From Lachnospiraceae bacterium UBA1766 (lineage in GTDB: Bacteria; Bacillota; Clostridia; Lachnospirales; Lachnospiraceae), in contig DCGY01000032.1 of the NCBI GenBank assembly GCA_002314715.1, positions 1 to 54,794 on the forward strand: a stretch of DNA of 54,794 nucleotides. The letters run 5' to 3'. A model generated the notes under the pieces. That model did no database searches. It was given only the letters and a program-made list of their open reading frames with translations, and was not told the origin of the DNA. Below are positions 7,754-15,936 of this stretch, piece after piece. The translations under genes and the position numbers were made by a program. Position 1 is the first letter of the stretch. Each line of letters opens with the position of its first letter.

Positions 7754-9739
7754 ATGTCTTTGAAAAAATTAAGTCTCAATGTAAACGAAAAAACCAGCGT
7801 GTATTTCCGCCGAATTACATTTTTGTTGTGTGCGCTGTTTGGTTTGACAATCGTTCTGATTATGATTTCCAATAAGACGAGCAAGAATGTGGATCAGGTA
7901 GAATTGTACCGGGCCCAGATTGATACGGAAATGGATGAAAAGCTTTCTTTCATCGATACAGTGGCTACTGCCGTTTCGTCCGGTGCAGTTACAGGGGATT
8001 TACATGCCTATGTAGACTCCATGGTTGCCCTGTATGATGATGTTTCAGCAGTATATGTGTGCGTAAAAGAATCCGGTGTTATTTATTCGGATGGAGTTAT
8101 GACATACATGTCAGGTGGATGGGTACCTAATGCGGATTTCGTGGTTTCCGACAGAGCCTGGTATAAAGGGGCGGCTGCTATGGACGGTGTTTTTGTATCG
8201 GAACCCTATGTAGATGAGCAGTCCGGTAATATTTGTATCACCTTATCCAAGAAGATTACCAGAAACGGCTCCGTAATCGGTGTTGCCGGTCTGGATATGT
8301 ATATGGATGATTTGGTAAGTCTGATTGAGGATTCCTATAAGGGAAGCAATTATATTTTCCTGGTGAGCAGCGAAGGTACCATTTTGACCCATCCCGATGA
8401 GGCGATTGCCCTTACTGCTTCCTCAGCTTATACGGTTGAAGAGGCATACAACGGAAAATATGCTTCTGTTTGTGAGAAGGATTTAAAATCCGGCATGATT
8501 ATGGATTACAAGGGAGGCCCCAAGCTTGCCATCAGTTCCACCTCTGAATATACCGGATGGAAGGTTGTGGCAGTGGTTGGCTTGTCCAGCGTGTTCATTA
8601 CCATTCTTGTATGTGTGGCTTATGCATTGGGCATTGCCGCAATCATCAGTTTGTTGGTGAAGAGATATATTAATAAGCATATCGCACCTTTGTTTGCACC
8701 GCTGGAGCAGCTTTCCGATAATGTGGGCAAGATTGCAAAGGGTGAACTGGGATACGTATTTGAGGTAGATAAGCAGTCTGAGGAAGTAAATGCATTATCC
8801 AATGCATTAAATGAAACCATTGCTTCCCTGCAGAAATATATTTCCCAGATTATCAATACCGTGACCATGATTTCCAATAAGAACTTGAATATCGAGGTAG
8901 ATAGTGAGTTCACCGGAGATTATCAGTCGATCAAGAATGCATTAACCGATATTGTTGATGTATTAAACGAGTGCTTTGAGAACATCAATGAACAGGCACA
9001 GACCGTAAACGAATATTCCAAGAATCTTGCGGATACCAGTGAGTATGTAGCACAGACTGCTACCTCCCAGAGTAGTGCGGTTATCAATGCTTCCAATGAG
9101 ATGAAGCTTTTGACCGAGAATATGGAGAAGATTGCAGAAGAGGCTGCCAACATTAAGGGAAATACCGATAACACCAACACCATGCTTGGTACCGGTAATG
9201 AAGAGATGGGTCGTCTGGTAAGTGCGATGGATGAAATCGTGAAGTGCTATGAAGAAATCGAGCAGTTTGTAACCGAAATCAATAATATTGCCAGCCAGAC
9301 CAATTTACTTTCCTTAAATGCTTCCATTGAAGCAGCCCGTGCAGGTGAGGCAGGTAAGGGCTTTGCAGTAGTAGCACAGGAAATCGGTGCCCTTTCTCAG
9401 AACAGTGCCGAGTCCAGCCAGAAGATTACCGACATCATCGGACGTTCCATGGTATCGGTAAAGAGAGGCCGCGATTTGGTGCATAAGACCCATGAGGTTA
9501 TTCGCGAGAGCGTTTCTTATTCTGCACAGAATACACAGAAGGTGGATGACATCGTTGCGTTCGTAAGTGCCCAGAAGGTATCTGCGGATCAGATTTCCAA
9601 AAATCTCTTGCAGATTTCCGAAATGTCTGAGAGCAATGCGGCAAGTGCACAGGAGAATTCCGCTATTTCTACCAGCCTGGGAGAATGTGCTGAAAATCTG
9701 ATGAACCTGATTGATGAGTTTGAATTAAAGAAAAAATAA
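7754..9739 (+). CDS. Methyl-accepting chemotaxis protein, dCache sensor
   Basis: Chemoreceptor of 661 aa that would signal to CheA/CheW. TM1 lies near residues 22-40. An extracellular dCache-like ligand domain spans about 45-275 and includes the RAWYKGA and GVAGLDMYMDDL segments typical of this fold. TM2 is near 275-305, then HAMP, then the cytoplasmic signalling hairpin. Its tip is QTNLLSLNASIEAARAGE, followed by GKGFAVVAQEI, close to the consensus. The ATG at 7754 is chosen over the GTG at 7745 because the AGAGGTG ribosome binding site fits it. No che genes are near, so it is an orphan receptor. The ligand is unknown; dCache domains often bind amino acids or small organic acids. Confidence 0.92.
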   Translation: MSLKKLSLNVNEKTSVYFRRITFLLCALFGLTIVLIMISNKTSKNVDQVELYRAQIDTEMDEKLSFIDTVATAVSSGAVTGDLHAYVDSMVALYDDVSAVYVCVKESGVIYSDGVMTYMSGGWVPNADFVVSDRAWYKGAAAMDGVFVSEPYVDEQSGNICITLSKKITRNGSVIGVAGLDMYMDDLVSLIEDSYKGSNYIFLVSSEGTILTHPDEAIALTASSAYTVEEAYNGKYASVCEKDLKSGMIMDYKGGPKLAISSTSEYTGWKVVAVVGLSSVFITILVCVAYALGIAAIISLLVKRYINKHIAPLFAPLEQLSDNVGKIAKGELGYVFEVDKQSEEVNALSNALNETIASLQKYISQIINTVTMISNKNLNIEVDSEFTGDYQSIKNALTDIVDVLNECFENINEQAQTVNEYSKNLADTSEYVAQTATSQSSAVINASNEMKLLTENMEKIAEEAANIKGNTDNTNTMLGTGNEEMGRLVSAMDEIVKCYEEIEQFVTEINNIASQTNLLSLNASIEAARAGEAGKGFAVVAQEIGALSQNSAESSQKITDIIGRSMVSVKRGRDLVHKTHEVIRESVSYSAQNTQKVDDIVAFVSAQKVSADQISKNLLQISEMSESNAASAQENSAISTSLGECAENLMNLIDEFELKKK

Positions 9740-9757
9740 GACAGTGGATGATTCAAG

Positions 9758-9788
9758 GTGCGGCTCAAATAAAGAGCCGCACTTTTTT
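9758..9788 (+). terminator. Terminator after the chemoreceptor gene
   Basis: GTGCGGCTC and GAGCCGCAC form a perfect 9-bp stem with an AAATAAA loop and six T residues. Confidence 0.92.
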
Positions 9789-9872
9789 GTTGCGAGGAAG
9801 GAAAACTGGTGACGACGAAGGAAAATAAACGAGATATTAGAACTAATTATATGAAACATAAAAAATATTGAT

Positions 9873-9901
9873 TTTACTTATAGAAAAATATGGTATATAA
9901 T
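9873..9901 (+). promoter_or_regulatory. purA promoter
   Basis: TTTACT (9873-9878) and a consensus TATAAT (9896-9901), 17-base spacer. A small hairpin GGTAGGA-TAG-TCCTACC at 9919-9935 lies in the short leader; I see no purine riboswitch core. Confidence 0.65.
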
Positions 9902-9959
9902 CCTATTGTAAAAGTAATGGTAGGATAGTCCTACCGTTTCATTGGGAGGAAATAAAAAC

Positions 9960-11246
9960 ATGTCAAAAGTGGATGTTGTAATCGGATGTTTCTATGGAGA
10001 CGAAGGTAAGGGCAAGGTAATTGATTACCTGGCAGGAGAGGCAGACGTAGCAGTACGTGCTACCGGTGGTGATAACGCAGGACACACCATCAAGGCCAAT
10101 GGCGTAAAGTATGCGATGCACTTAATTCCCTCCGGTCTTCTTTCCGGACATACTACCGGTGTAATCGGAAACGGTGTAGTGCTTTATCCGGAAGTCCTGA
10201 TTACCGAGATGAACAATTTAAAAGACCACGGTTATGATATTGAAAAATATTTAAAGATTAGCGAAAAGGCACATGTCATTTTCCCTTATCATCGTATGCT
10301 GGACCTTGCTTTGGAGAAGGTTCGTAAGGCAAAGAAAATCGGTACTACCGGTAAAGGTATCGGACCTTCTTACTGTGATAAGTTTGAGAGAAGCGGTCTT
10401 CGAATGGAAGACTTGTACGCACCGGATTTCAAGGAGCGTCTTGCAGAGTTGACCGAGATTCGTTTGGGACTTTTGAAGTTCTACGATCCTGAGACAGATT
10501 ACGACACCATGCTCAACTTTGATGAGATGTATGAGACCTATAAGGGTTATGCAGAGATTTTGAAGCCTTATGTATGTGATACCATTACTCTTTTGCACAA
10601 GGCATTGGAGGCAGGCAAGAAGGTAGTTGTAGAAGGCGCGCAGGCGACTCTTTTGGATATTGATTTTGGTTCCTATCCTTATGTAACTTCCTCCAACCCT
10701 ACCATCGGCGGTATTTTGACCGGAACCGGTCTTAGCGCTACCGATATCGGAAATGTTTACGGCGTTATCAAGGCATACTCCAGCCGTGTAGGAGAAGGCC
10801 CTTATGTAACCGAACTGAAGGATGCAACCGGTGATCGTATCCGCGAACTGGGTCATGAGTATGGCACCACTACCGGAAGACCTCGTCGTTGTGGATGGTT
10901 GGATTTGGTAACCTTAAAATATGCAAAGCGTGTAAACGGACTTACCGCTCTTTCCGTGAATCATCTGGACACCATTGGTGCGTTTGATACCATCAAGGTT
11001 TGCGTAGCATATGATGTAAACGGTGTAGAGGTAGAAGACTTTACCACCAATCTGGATATCCTGAACAATGCAAAGCCTATCTACAAGGAGTTAAAGGGCG
11101 GATGGTCAAACATCGCTGACTGCAAGACCTTTGAGGAGCTTCCCAAGGATGCGCAGGACTACATCAAATTTATCGAAGACTACATTGGAATTCCTGCAAA
11201 GTTCATCGGAACCGGCGCAGAGAGAGAAGCAATGATTGTAAGATAA
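9960..11246 (+). CDS. purA: Adenylosuccinate synthetase
   Basis: Joins IMP and aspartate using GTP to form adenylosuccinate, the first committed step to AMP. The 428-aa length is typical. The N-terminal GCFYGDEGKGK is the GTP/IMP loop with catalytic Asp and Lys; GDNAGHT holds the catalytic His; GIGPSYCDK and GRPRRCGWLD are further family signatures. The ATG at 9960 follows a GGGAGGA ribosome binding site with a 9-base gap; an upstream in-frame TTG at 9942 would lie before that site. It is a single-gene unit with its own promoter and terminator. Confidence 0.97.
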   Translation: MSKVDVVIGCFYGDEGKGKVIDYLAGEADVAVRATGGDNAGHTIKANGVKYAMHLIPSGLLSGHTTGVIGNGVVLYPEVLITEMNNLKDHGYDIEKYLKISEKAHVIFPYHRMLDLALEKVRKAKKIGTTGKGIGPSYCDKFERSGLRMEDLYAPDFKERLAELTEIRLGLLKFYDPETDYDTMLNFDEMYETYKGYAEILKPYVCDTITLLHKALEAGKKVVVEGAQATLLDIDFGSYPYVTSSNPTIGGILTGTGLSATDIGNVYGVIKAYSSRVGEGPYVTELKDATGDRIRELGHEYGTTTGRPRRCGWLDLVTLKYAKRVNGLTALSVNHLDTIGAFDTIKVCVAYDVNGVEVEDFTTNLDILNNAKPIYKELKGGWSNIADCKTFEELPKDAQDYIKFIEDYIGIPAKFIGTGAEREAMIVR

Positions 11247-11269
11247 TAAAATAATAACATTGGCAACGG

Positions 11270-11297
11270 AGCCCATATCGAAAGATATGGGCTTTTT
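11270..11297 (+). terminator. purA terminator
   Basis: AGCCCATATC-GAAA-GATATGGGCT is a perfect stem with a T run. It lies only 5 bases before the ribosome binding site of the next gene, so that gene is made by read-through past this hairpin or from a promoter inside purA. Confidence 0.88.
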
Positions 11298-11313
11298 GAT
11301 TGGAGGAACAGAC

Positions 11314-12510
11314 ATGATAACCAGCAGAGATATCATGAACTTGAAATTGGATGGCGTAGAACTTTTAGCCGGAGAAGAGGGGTTGGATCGTATTGTTTCC
11401 TGGACTTATTTGTGTCAGACCAGACCATATATTGATCACATGAACCGTGGAAACTTTACTTTAGTGGTGATAGACTATGTGCGTTTTGACCTGGAGCAGG
11501 CTTTTGAAACGATGATAGAATTGGAGGAACTGGGCATTTCGGCCTATGCGATTTCTATTGTAGACGATAGGGAACCGGTACCTCAAAAGTATCTGGATAA
11601 GGCCAATGAATTAAAACTGCCTCTTTTTTATGTTCGATGGGAGGGGGCTTCTTTTGTAGATATTGACCAGAGCATCGGACGACTTTTGCTGGAAAGCGAG
11701 GCGCAGAGCAAGCGTACGGGCGATTATCTGTATAACCTGCTTTTCGGTTATGATATAAATGCCAAATATATTGAAAAAATTTCCGGGCAGTTTGGGCTGG
11801 ACTTTTCCTCACCCCACAGGGTAGGTATTATTGTGGTGGATCGAAAGTATGGCATCAATTTGGAACAGGACGAGCATATCTACGAGTACTATTCCAATAC
11901 GCTGGCTAGAGAAGTTCTGGCCATGGAAGCCAAGCCCATGTTTATGAAATTCCTGAATAAATTTGTACTTTTGTTTGAAGCGACTCCGGAGAAAAGCACG
12001 GAGCACGAGCTGGAGAGACTGCTTCGTAAAATTGATGCGGATCCGGCCTTTAAGGGAAAGATTCGGAGTACTTGTATTCTTGGTGGAAGCTATACACACC
12101 CGGGAGATTATGGCAAGAGTTATCAGGAAGCCAAGAGCCTGATTCCCAAAAAGGATATTTTGCCGAACCCCAAGCATAAGAAGGTGCTCAGTGCCAGTGC
12201 AATGGGGATATACAAGTTTTTGTTTAACAGCGGAAATCAGGGGGAGGTTATGAATTACTGCCAGGACAAACTCCAAAAACTGGAGGAATACGATCATGCA
12301 AACGGTACCTTTTTGCAGGAAACACTGGTAACTTATTATATGAATGGATTTAGTGTAAATAGGGCGGCAGAGGCGTTGTTTATCCATCGGAACTCTCTCC
12401 AGTACCGATTGAGGAAGATTGAAGATCTCCTGGGAATGGAACTGGACGATTATATGGAATACCTGGATTTGGTGAACTGTATTCTGGTAAAAAAACTGAT
12501 ATTCGCGTAA
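11314..12510 (+). CDS. PucR-family transcriptional regulator
   Basis: The 398-aa protein begins with a PucR-type N-terminal domain (about 1-125; the EEGLDRIVSW and YVRFDLEQA regions). It ends with the HTH_30 DNA-binding helices FSVNRAAEALFIHRNSLQYR near 350-370. The middle part resembles the GGDEF-like linker of CdaR/PucR proteins without GGDEF residues. The ATG at 11314 has a GGAGGA ribosome binding site; the longer reading from 11260 would start inside the upstream terminator. PucR proteins usually activate neighbouring catabolic or uptake genes in response to a metabolite. The two dyad sites directly downstream support control of the amino-acid uptake and degradation operon that follows. 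Confidence 0.88.
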   Translation: MITSRDIMNLKLDGVELLAGEEGLDRIVSWTYLCQTRPYIDHMNRGNFTLVVIDYVRFDLEQAFETMIELEELGISAYAISIVDDREPVPQKYLDKANELKLPLFYVRWEGASFVDIDQSIGRLLLESEAQSKRTGDYLYNLLFGYDINAKYIEKISGQFGLDFSSPHRVGIIVVDRKYGINLEQDEHIYEYYSNTLAREVLAMEAKPMFMKFLNKFVLLFEATPEKSTEHELERLLRKIDADPAFKGKIRSTCILGGSYTHPGDYGKSYQEAKSLIPKKDILPNPKHKKVLSASAMGIYKFLFNSGNQGEVMNYCQDKLQKLEEYDHANGTFLQETLVTYYMNGFSVNRAAEALFIHRNSLQYRLRKIEDLLGMELDDYMEYLDLVNCILVKKLIFA

Positions 12511-12514
12511 TGAC

Positions 12515-12553
12515 TGTGCAAAATGCACATTAATGTTGTGCAAAACGAACATT
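12515..12553 (+). promoter_or_regulatory. Tandem dyad operator, probable PucR-regulator binding sites
   Basis: The first site, TGTGCA-AAA-TGCACA, is a perfect 15-base palindrome at 12515-12529. The second, TGTGCAAAACGAACA at 12537-12551, has the same left arm and a degraded right arm. Both are followed by TT. Their starts are 22 bases apart, about two helical turns, and the second abuts the -35 box. The position just upstream of -35 suits an activator. That the PucR protein binds here is inferred from adjacency. Confidence 0.6.
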
Positions 12554-12580
12554 GAAAATCATTTTTTGCGGCGATAATAT
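12552..12580 (+). promoter_or_regulatory. Promoter of the amino-acid uptake operon
   Basis: TTGAAA (12552-12557) with TAATAT (12575-12580, 17-base spacer) or GATAAT (15-base spacer). It lies directly after the two dyad operator sites. Confidence 0.5.
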
Positions 12581-12594
12581 AAACCTATCAAAAG

Positions 12595-12640
12595 CAAAGG
12601 CGCTGTTGGAGCGAAAGTTCCGATGGCGCCTTTGTTTGTT
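12595..12640 (+). terminator. Attenuator-like hairpin in the leader of the uptake operon
   Basis: CAAAGGCGC pairs perfectly with GCGCCTTTG, and inside it TTGGAGC pairs with GTTCCGA around a GAAA loop. The tail is TTTGTTTGTT. It lies between the promoter and the AAGGAGG ribosome binding site of the first gene, so it can stop or delay transcription before the operon. Confidence 0.65.
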
Positions 12641-12657
12641 ACAAGGAGGAAAACATT

Positions 12658-13551
12658 ATGAGAAAAACAACACTGACAAAAAAACTTGCATGTATCGCAT
12701 CAGCAATTGCTGTATCCGCATTGGTATTGGGCGGATGCGGAAGCCAGCCTCAGTCTCAGGCACCGACACAGGATGCAGAAAAGAAGGTTTTGAGAGTTGG
12801 TATGGAATGTGCATATGCACCATTTAACTGGACTCAGGATGCTGCTACTACTCCCGACGGAACAGCGGCAGTCAAGATTTACGGATCTGACTTCTACGCT
12901 TACGGATATGATGTAGCGGTTGCACAGAAAATTGCAGACCAGCTGGGATATGATTTGGAAGTACATAAGGTAGAATGGTCCTCCATCGGTATTTCAATGG
13001 ATGCAAAGGATTATGATTGTATTATCGCCGGTATGGGACGTACCGCTGAAAGAGAACTGGCTTATTCCTTCACAGATCCTTATTACTACAGAGACAACTG
13101 TATCGTAGTAAAGAAGGGAGGATCTTATGAAAATGTAAAAGGTCTTTCCGAATTAAAGGGAACCGGTTGTAAATTAACTACTCAGTTGGGAACCGGATGG
13201 ATTCCTCTTTTGGATCAGGTAGACGGTGCAGTAACCGGTACCAACTATGAAACTACCTCTGAATGCTTCATGGCGATTATGAATGACGTAGCAGATGTTT
13301 GTATTGTGGATTTGCCTACTGCAAAATCTGCACAGCTTACCAATGATGGTTTGGTAATCATTGAGCTTGATCCCAACGATTCCTTCACCGGTGACGATGA
13401 AATGGTTAATGTATGTATCGCTACCAGAAAGGATGATACCGCATTGAGAGATACCATCCAGAATGCAATGAATGCAATCGGATGGAACGAGAAATCCAAA
13501 ATGGATGAGCTTATGAACAGGGTTTTGACACAGCAGCCTGCTGCTAACTAA
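12658..13551 (+). CDS. Amino-acid ABC transporter substrate-binding lipoprotein
   Basis: The 297-aa protein has a lipoprotein signal (MRKTTLTKKLACIASA, then LVLGGC with the lipidated Cys near 27). A family 3 periplasmic-binding-type domain follows; the GMECAYAPFNW and AGMGRTAERELAYSFT segments are characteristic. Such proteins capture polar amino acids outside the membrane and hand them to a HisM-type permease. Compared with relatives, an insertion between the first strand and the YGYDVAVAQKIAD helix is rich in Ala, Thr and Gly. It is the first gene of an operon with permease, ATPase and three further genes. The substrate cannot be read from the sequence. Confidence 0.92.
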   Translation: MRKTTLTKKLACIASAIAVSALVLGGCGSQPQSQAPTQDAEKKVLRVGMECAYAPFNWTQDAATTPDGTAAVKIYGSDFYAYGYDVAVAQKIADQLGYDLEVHKVEWSSIGISMDAKDYDCIIAGMGRTAERELAYSFTDPYYYRDNCIVVKKGGSYENVKGLSELKGTGCKLTTQLGTGWIPLLDQVDGAVTGTNYETTSECFMAIMNDVADVCIVDLPTAKSAQLTNDGLVIIELDPNDSFTGDDEMVNVCIATRKDDTALRDTIQNAMNAIGWNEKSKMDELMNRVLTQQPAAN

Positions 13552-13665
13552 TTATAATATTTTCGGTTCCGAGCTGCAGCTTTGGTCTGCAGCCGGACCG
13601 TGAAATATACGTAAAAAGAGATAAGAATAACAGAAAGTGTCGCACACTTTGAAATGAGGTTGCTT

Positions 13666-14439
13666 ATGGGAATTCTATTAACTTCGACAACAACTCCAAG
13701 TGGTTCTCTGGGCTGGATGTTTTTTCTGGCACAGAAGTATTCCAAGATGTTTCTCCAGGGAACCTGGATTACCTTATATATTGCAGTAATTGGTACCATT
13801 ATCGGTTTTGTACTGGGTTATGTGATCGGTTTGATTCAGGATGCCAGAATCGGTGCAGGTGACAGCATCTTAAAGAGATGCTTTTTACGATTTGTGAAGA
13901 TAATTGCAACAATATACGTGGAAATCTTCCGTGATACCCCTATGATTGTACAGGCCATGATTATTTATTACGGATTAAAAACGGCAGGAATTAATCTTTC
14001 CGCCAACGCAGCAGGTATTCTTTGTACCGTATTAAATACCGGAGCGTATATGGCAGAAACTGTTCGAGGAGGTATCGGTTCCATTGAAATGGGACAAAGA
14101 GAAGGCGCATGGGCGATGGGAATGTCCCCTTTTAAAACAATGCTTTATGTAGTTCTTCCCCAGGCCTTCAAAAATATTATTCCGGAAATGGCGAACACCT
14201 TCCTTACCAACTTAAAGATGACCTCCGTATTAAACGTAATTGCGGTACAGGAGCTCTTCATGGCGGCAAAAACAGTAGGTGGTAACTACTACAAATACTT
14301 TGAATCTTATTTGGTTATTGCAGTAATTTACTTTGTTCTCTGCTTTGCATTTAACAGAATTTTCATTCTGTTGGAGAAGAGAATGAAGGGAAAAGATGAT
14401 TATGCACTGGCTGTTGAATTTATGGAAGACAAACAGTAA
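13666..14439 (+). CDS. Amino-acid ABC transporter permease
   Basis: A HisM/GlnP-type permease with about five membrane helices and the cytoplasmic EAA-like loop (the GQREGAWAMGMSPFKTM region) that docks on the ATPase. The AETVRGGI segment is typical of polar amino-acid importers. The ATG at 13666 (257 aa) is preferred to the in-frame ATG at 13654 because TGAGGT at 13655-13660 makes a ribosome binding site for it. It is followed 18 bases later by the ATPase gene. Confidence 0.9.
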   Translation: MGILLTSTTTPSGSLGWMFFLAQKYSKMFLQGTWITLYIAVIGTIIGFVLGYVIGLIQDARIGAGDSILKRCFLRFVKIIATIYVEIFRDTPMIVQAMIIYYGLKTAGINLSANAAGILCTVLNTGAYMAETVRGGIGSIEMGQREGAWAMGMSPFKTMLYVVLPQAFKNIIPEMANTFLTNLKMTSVLNVIAVQELFMAAKTVGGNYYKYFESYLVIAVIYFVLCFAFNRIFILLEKRMKGKDDYALAVEFMEDKQ

Positions 14440-14457
14440 GTCGGAAAAGAGGTCAAT

Positions 14458-15198
14458 ATGGGAGAGACAATTATTTCAATTCAGGATCTCAGTAAATCCT
14501 TCGGAGATCATCAGGTTTTGAGAAAAATAGATATTGATGTAAAAGCCGGTGAGGTAATTTGCATTGTAGGTTCCTCCGGTTCCGGTAAATCCACTTTGCT
14601 TCGCTGCATTAATAAGCTGGAAAGACAGACCAGCGGAAAGGTTATGTATCACGGAAAAGAGATTCGTGATGCACAGAGGGAAATCAATGAATACCGTTCC
14701 AGAGTGGGTATGGTGTTCCAGTCCTTTAACTTGTTTAATAACCTTACGGTTTTGGAGAATTGCATGCTTTGCACCAGAAAGGTGTTGCATATTTCCAAAA
14801 CTGAGGCATACGACAGAGCGATTCAGCATTTGAAAGAGGTTGGCATGGCACCCTATATTCATGCGAAACCTTCCCAATTGTCCGGTGGTCAGAAGCAACG
14901 AGTGGCGATTGCGAGAAGCCTTTGCATGAACCCGGAAGTGTTGCTCTTTGATGAACCGACTTCCGCACTGGACCCGGAAATGGTGGGAGAAGTATTAAAG
15001 GTTATGAAGGAACTGGCGACAACAGGACTTACGATGATTATAGTAACCCACGAAATGGCCTTCGCCAGGGATGTTTCCACCAGAACGATTTTTATGGATC
15101 AGGGTTATGTGGCAGAGGATGATGCTCCTGCCAATTTGTTTACAAATCCCAAGAATCCTCGAACCCGAGAATTCCTGAAGAGATATTTGGCAGGCTAA
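14458..15198 (+). CDS. Amino-acid ABC transporter ATP-binding protein
   Basis: The 246-aa ATPase powers the importer encoded just upstream. Walker A GSSGSGKST is near 37-45, the Q-loop VGMVFQSFNLF near 82-92, signature LSGGQKQR near 140-147, Walker B VLLFDEPTSALD near 161-172, and the switch His in VTHEM near 196. It belongs to the GlnQ/HisP group of polar amino-acid transporters. All motifs are intact. Confidence 0.94.
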   Translation: MGETIISIQDLSKSFGDHQVLRKIDIDVKAGEVICIVGSSGSGKSTLLRCINKLERQTSGKVMYHGKEIRDAQREINEYRSRVGMVFQSFNLFNNLTVLENCMLCTRKVLHISKTEAYDRAIQHLKEVGMAPYIHAKPSQLSGGQKQRVAIARSLCMNPEVLLFDEPTSALDPEMVGEVLKVMKELATTGLTMIIVTHEMAFARDVSTRTIFMDQGYVAEDDAPANLFTNPKNPRTREFLKRYLAG

Positions 15199-15213
15199 AG
15201 AAAGGCACGGTGA

Positions 15214-15867
15214 ATGAATATGGATAATTTTGTAGTAACCTTTGCAAGAGGTTTTGGTACCGGTGGTAAGGAAATCGCTTCAAAGTTAGCAAAGGATTTG
15301 GGAATTCATTGTTATGAAAACAGAATCCTCACCTTGGCCAGTCAGTTGAGTGGATTGGATGAAAAGGTTTTCCAGGAAGTAAATGAAAAGATGCGAATGA
15401 ATGGTTTCTCCAGCTTCTTAAAGGGGCTGCCCAGAGCCAAGAGCTATATTGCAAGAAATGAAAAGTTTAAATCCGATGACAAGCTTTTTGAATATCAAAG
15501 TCAGATTATCAATAATTTAGCGGATACGGAATCCTGCGTGATTGTAGGAAAATGTGCCGACTATGTGTTGCGAGGCAGACAGAATGTGGTAAGCATTTAT
15601 ATCGAAGCGCCCAGAGCCTTCTGTGTACAGCGTACCATTGAACACATGGGAGTGACGGCGGAAGTGGCCAATACAACCATCACCCAGACGGATAAGTTCC
15701 GCGCAGATTATTACAAGTATTACACCCATGGTAATTATTGGACCAACCCGGTGAATTATGATATGACCTTGAACAGTGAAAAGGTTGGTATCGACGAATG
15801 CGTGAAGGTCATTGAGCAATACTTAATCATTAAAGGATTGATTACGCCTGACAGGATAAAGAAATAA
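15214..15867 (+). CDS. Cytidylate kinase-like family protein
   Basis: The 217-aa protein starts with a P-loop variant RGFGTGGKEIA, followed by LGIHCYENRIL, as in the cytidylate-kinase-like (AAA_26) proteins of Clostridia. The basic lid region is near RQNVVSIYIEAP and FCVQRT. True Cmk uses CMP, and this group has no proven substrate. It sits in the middle of the transporter and aminotransferase operon (15 bases after the ATPase stop), which is not a usual place for nucleotide metabolism. A regulatory or kinase role linked to the transported compound is possible but unproven. Two ATG codons (15214 and 15220) could serve as start. Confidence 0.8.
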   Translation: MNMDNFVVTFARGFGTGGKEIASKLAKDLGIHCYENRILTLASQLSGLDEKVFQEVNEKMRMNGFSSFLKGLPRAKSYIARNEKFKSDDKLFEYQSQIINNLADTESCVIVGKCADYVLRGRQNVVSIYIEAPRAFCVQRTIEHMGVTAEVANTTITQTDKFRADYYKYYTHGNYWTNPVNYDMTLNSEKVGIDECVKVIEQYLIIKGLITPDRIKK

Positions 15868-15936
15868 CCTGCCGACATAACCGATATATCGCACCCCAAG
15901 GGGATGACGAAATTTCTTTATCAGGAGGATGGAATT

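Noticed and set aside
10251..10856. 201-aa open frame on the minus strand inside purA
   Set aside because: It is a shadow of purA codons; no ribosome binding site or recognised domain, and purA is intact over it.
11809..12552. 247-aa minus-strand open frame opposite the PucR-type gene
   Set aside because: Low-complexity shadow reading, no ribosome binding site, and it runs across the operator region.
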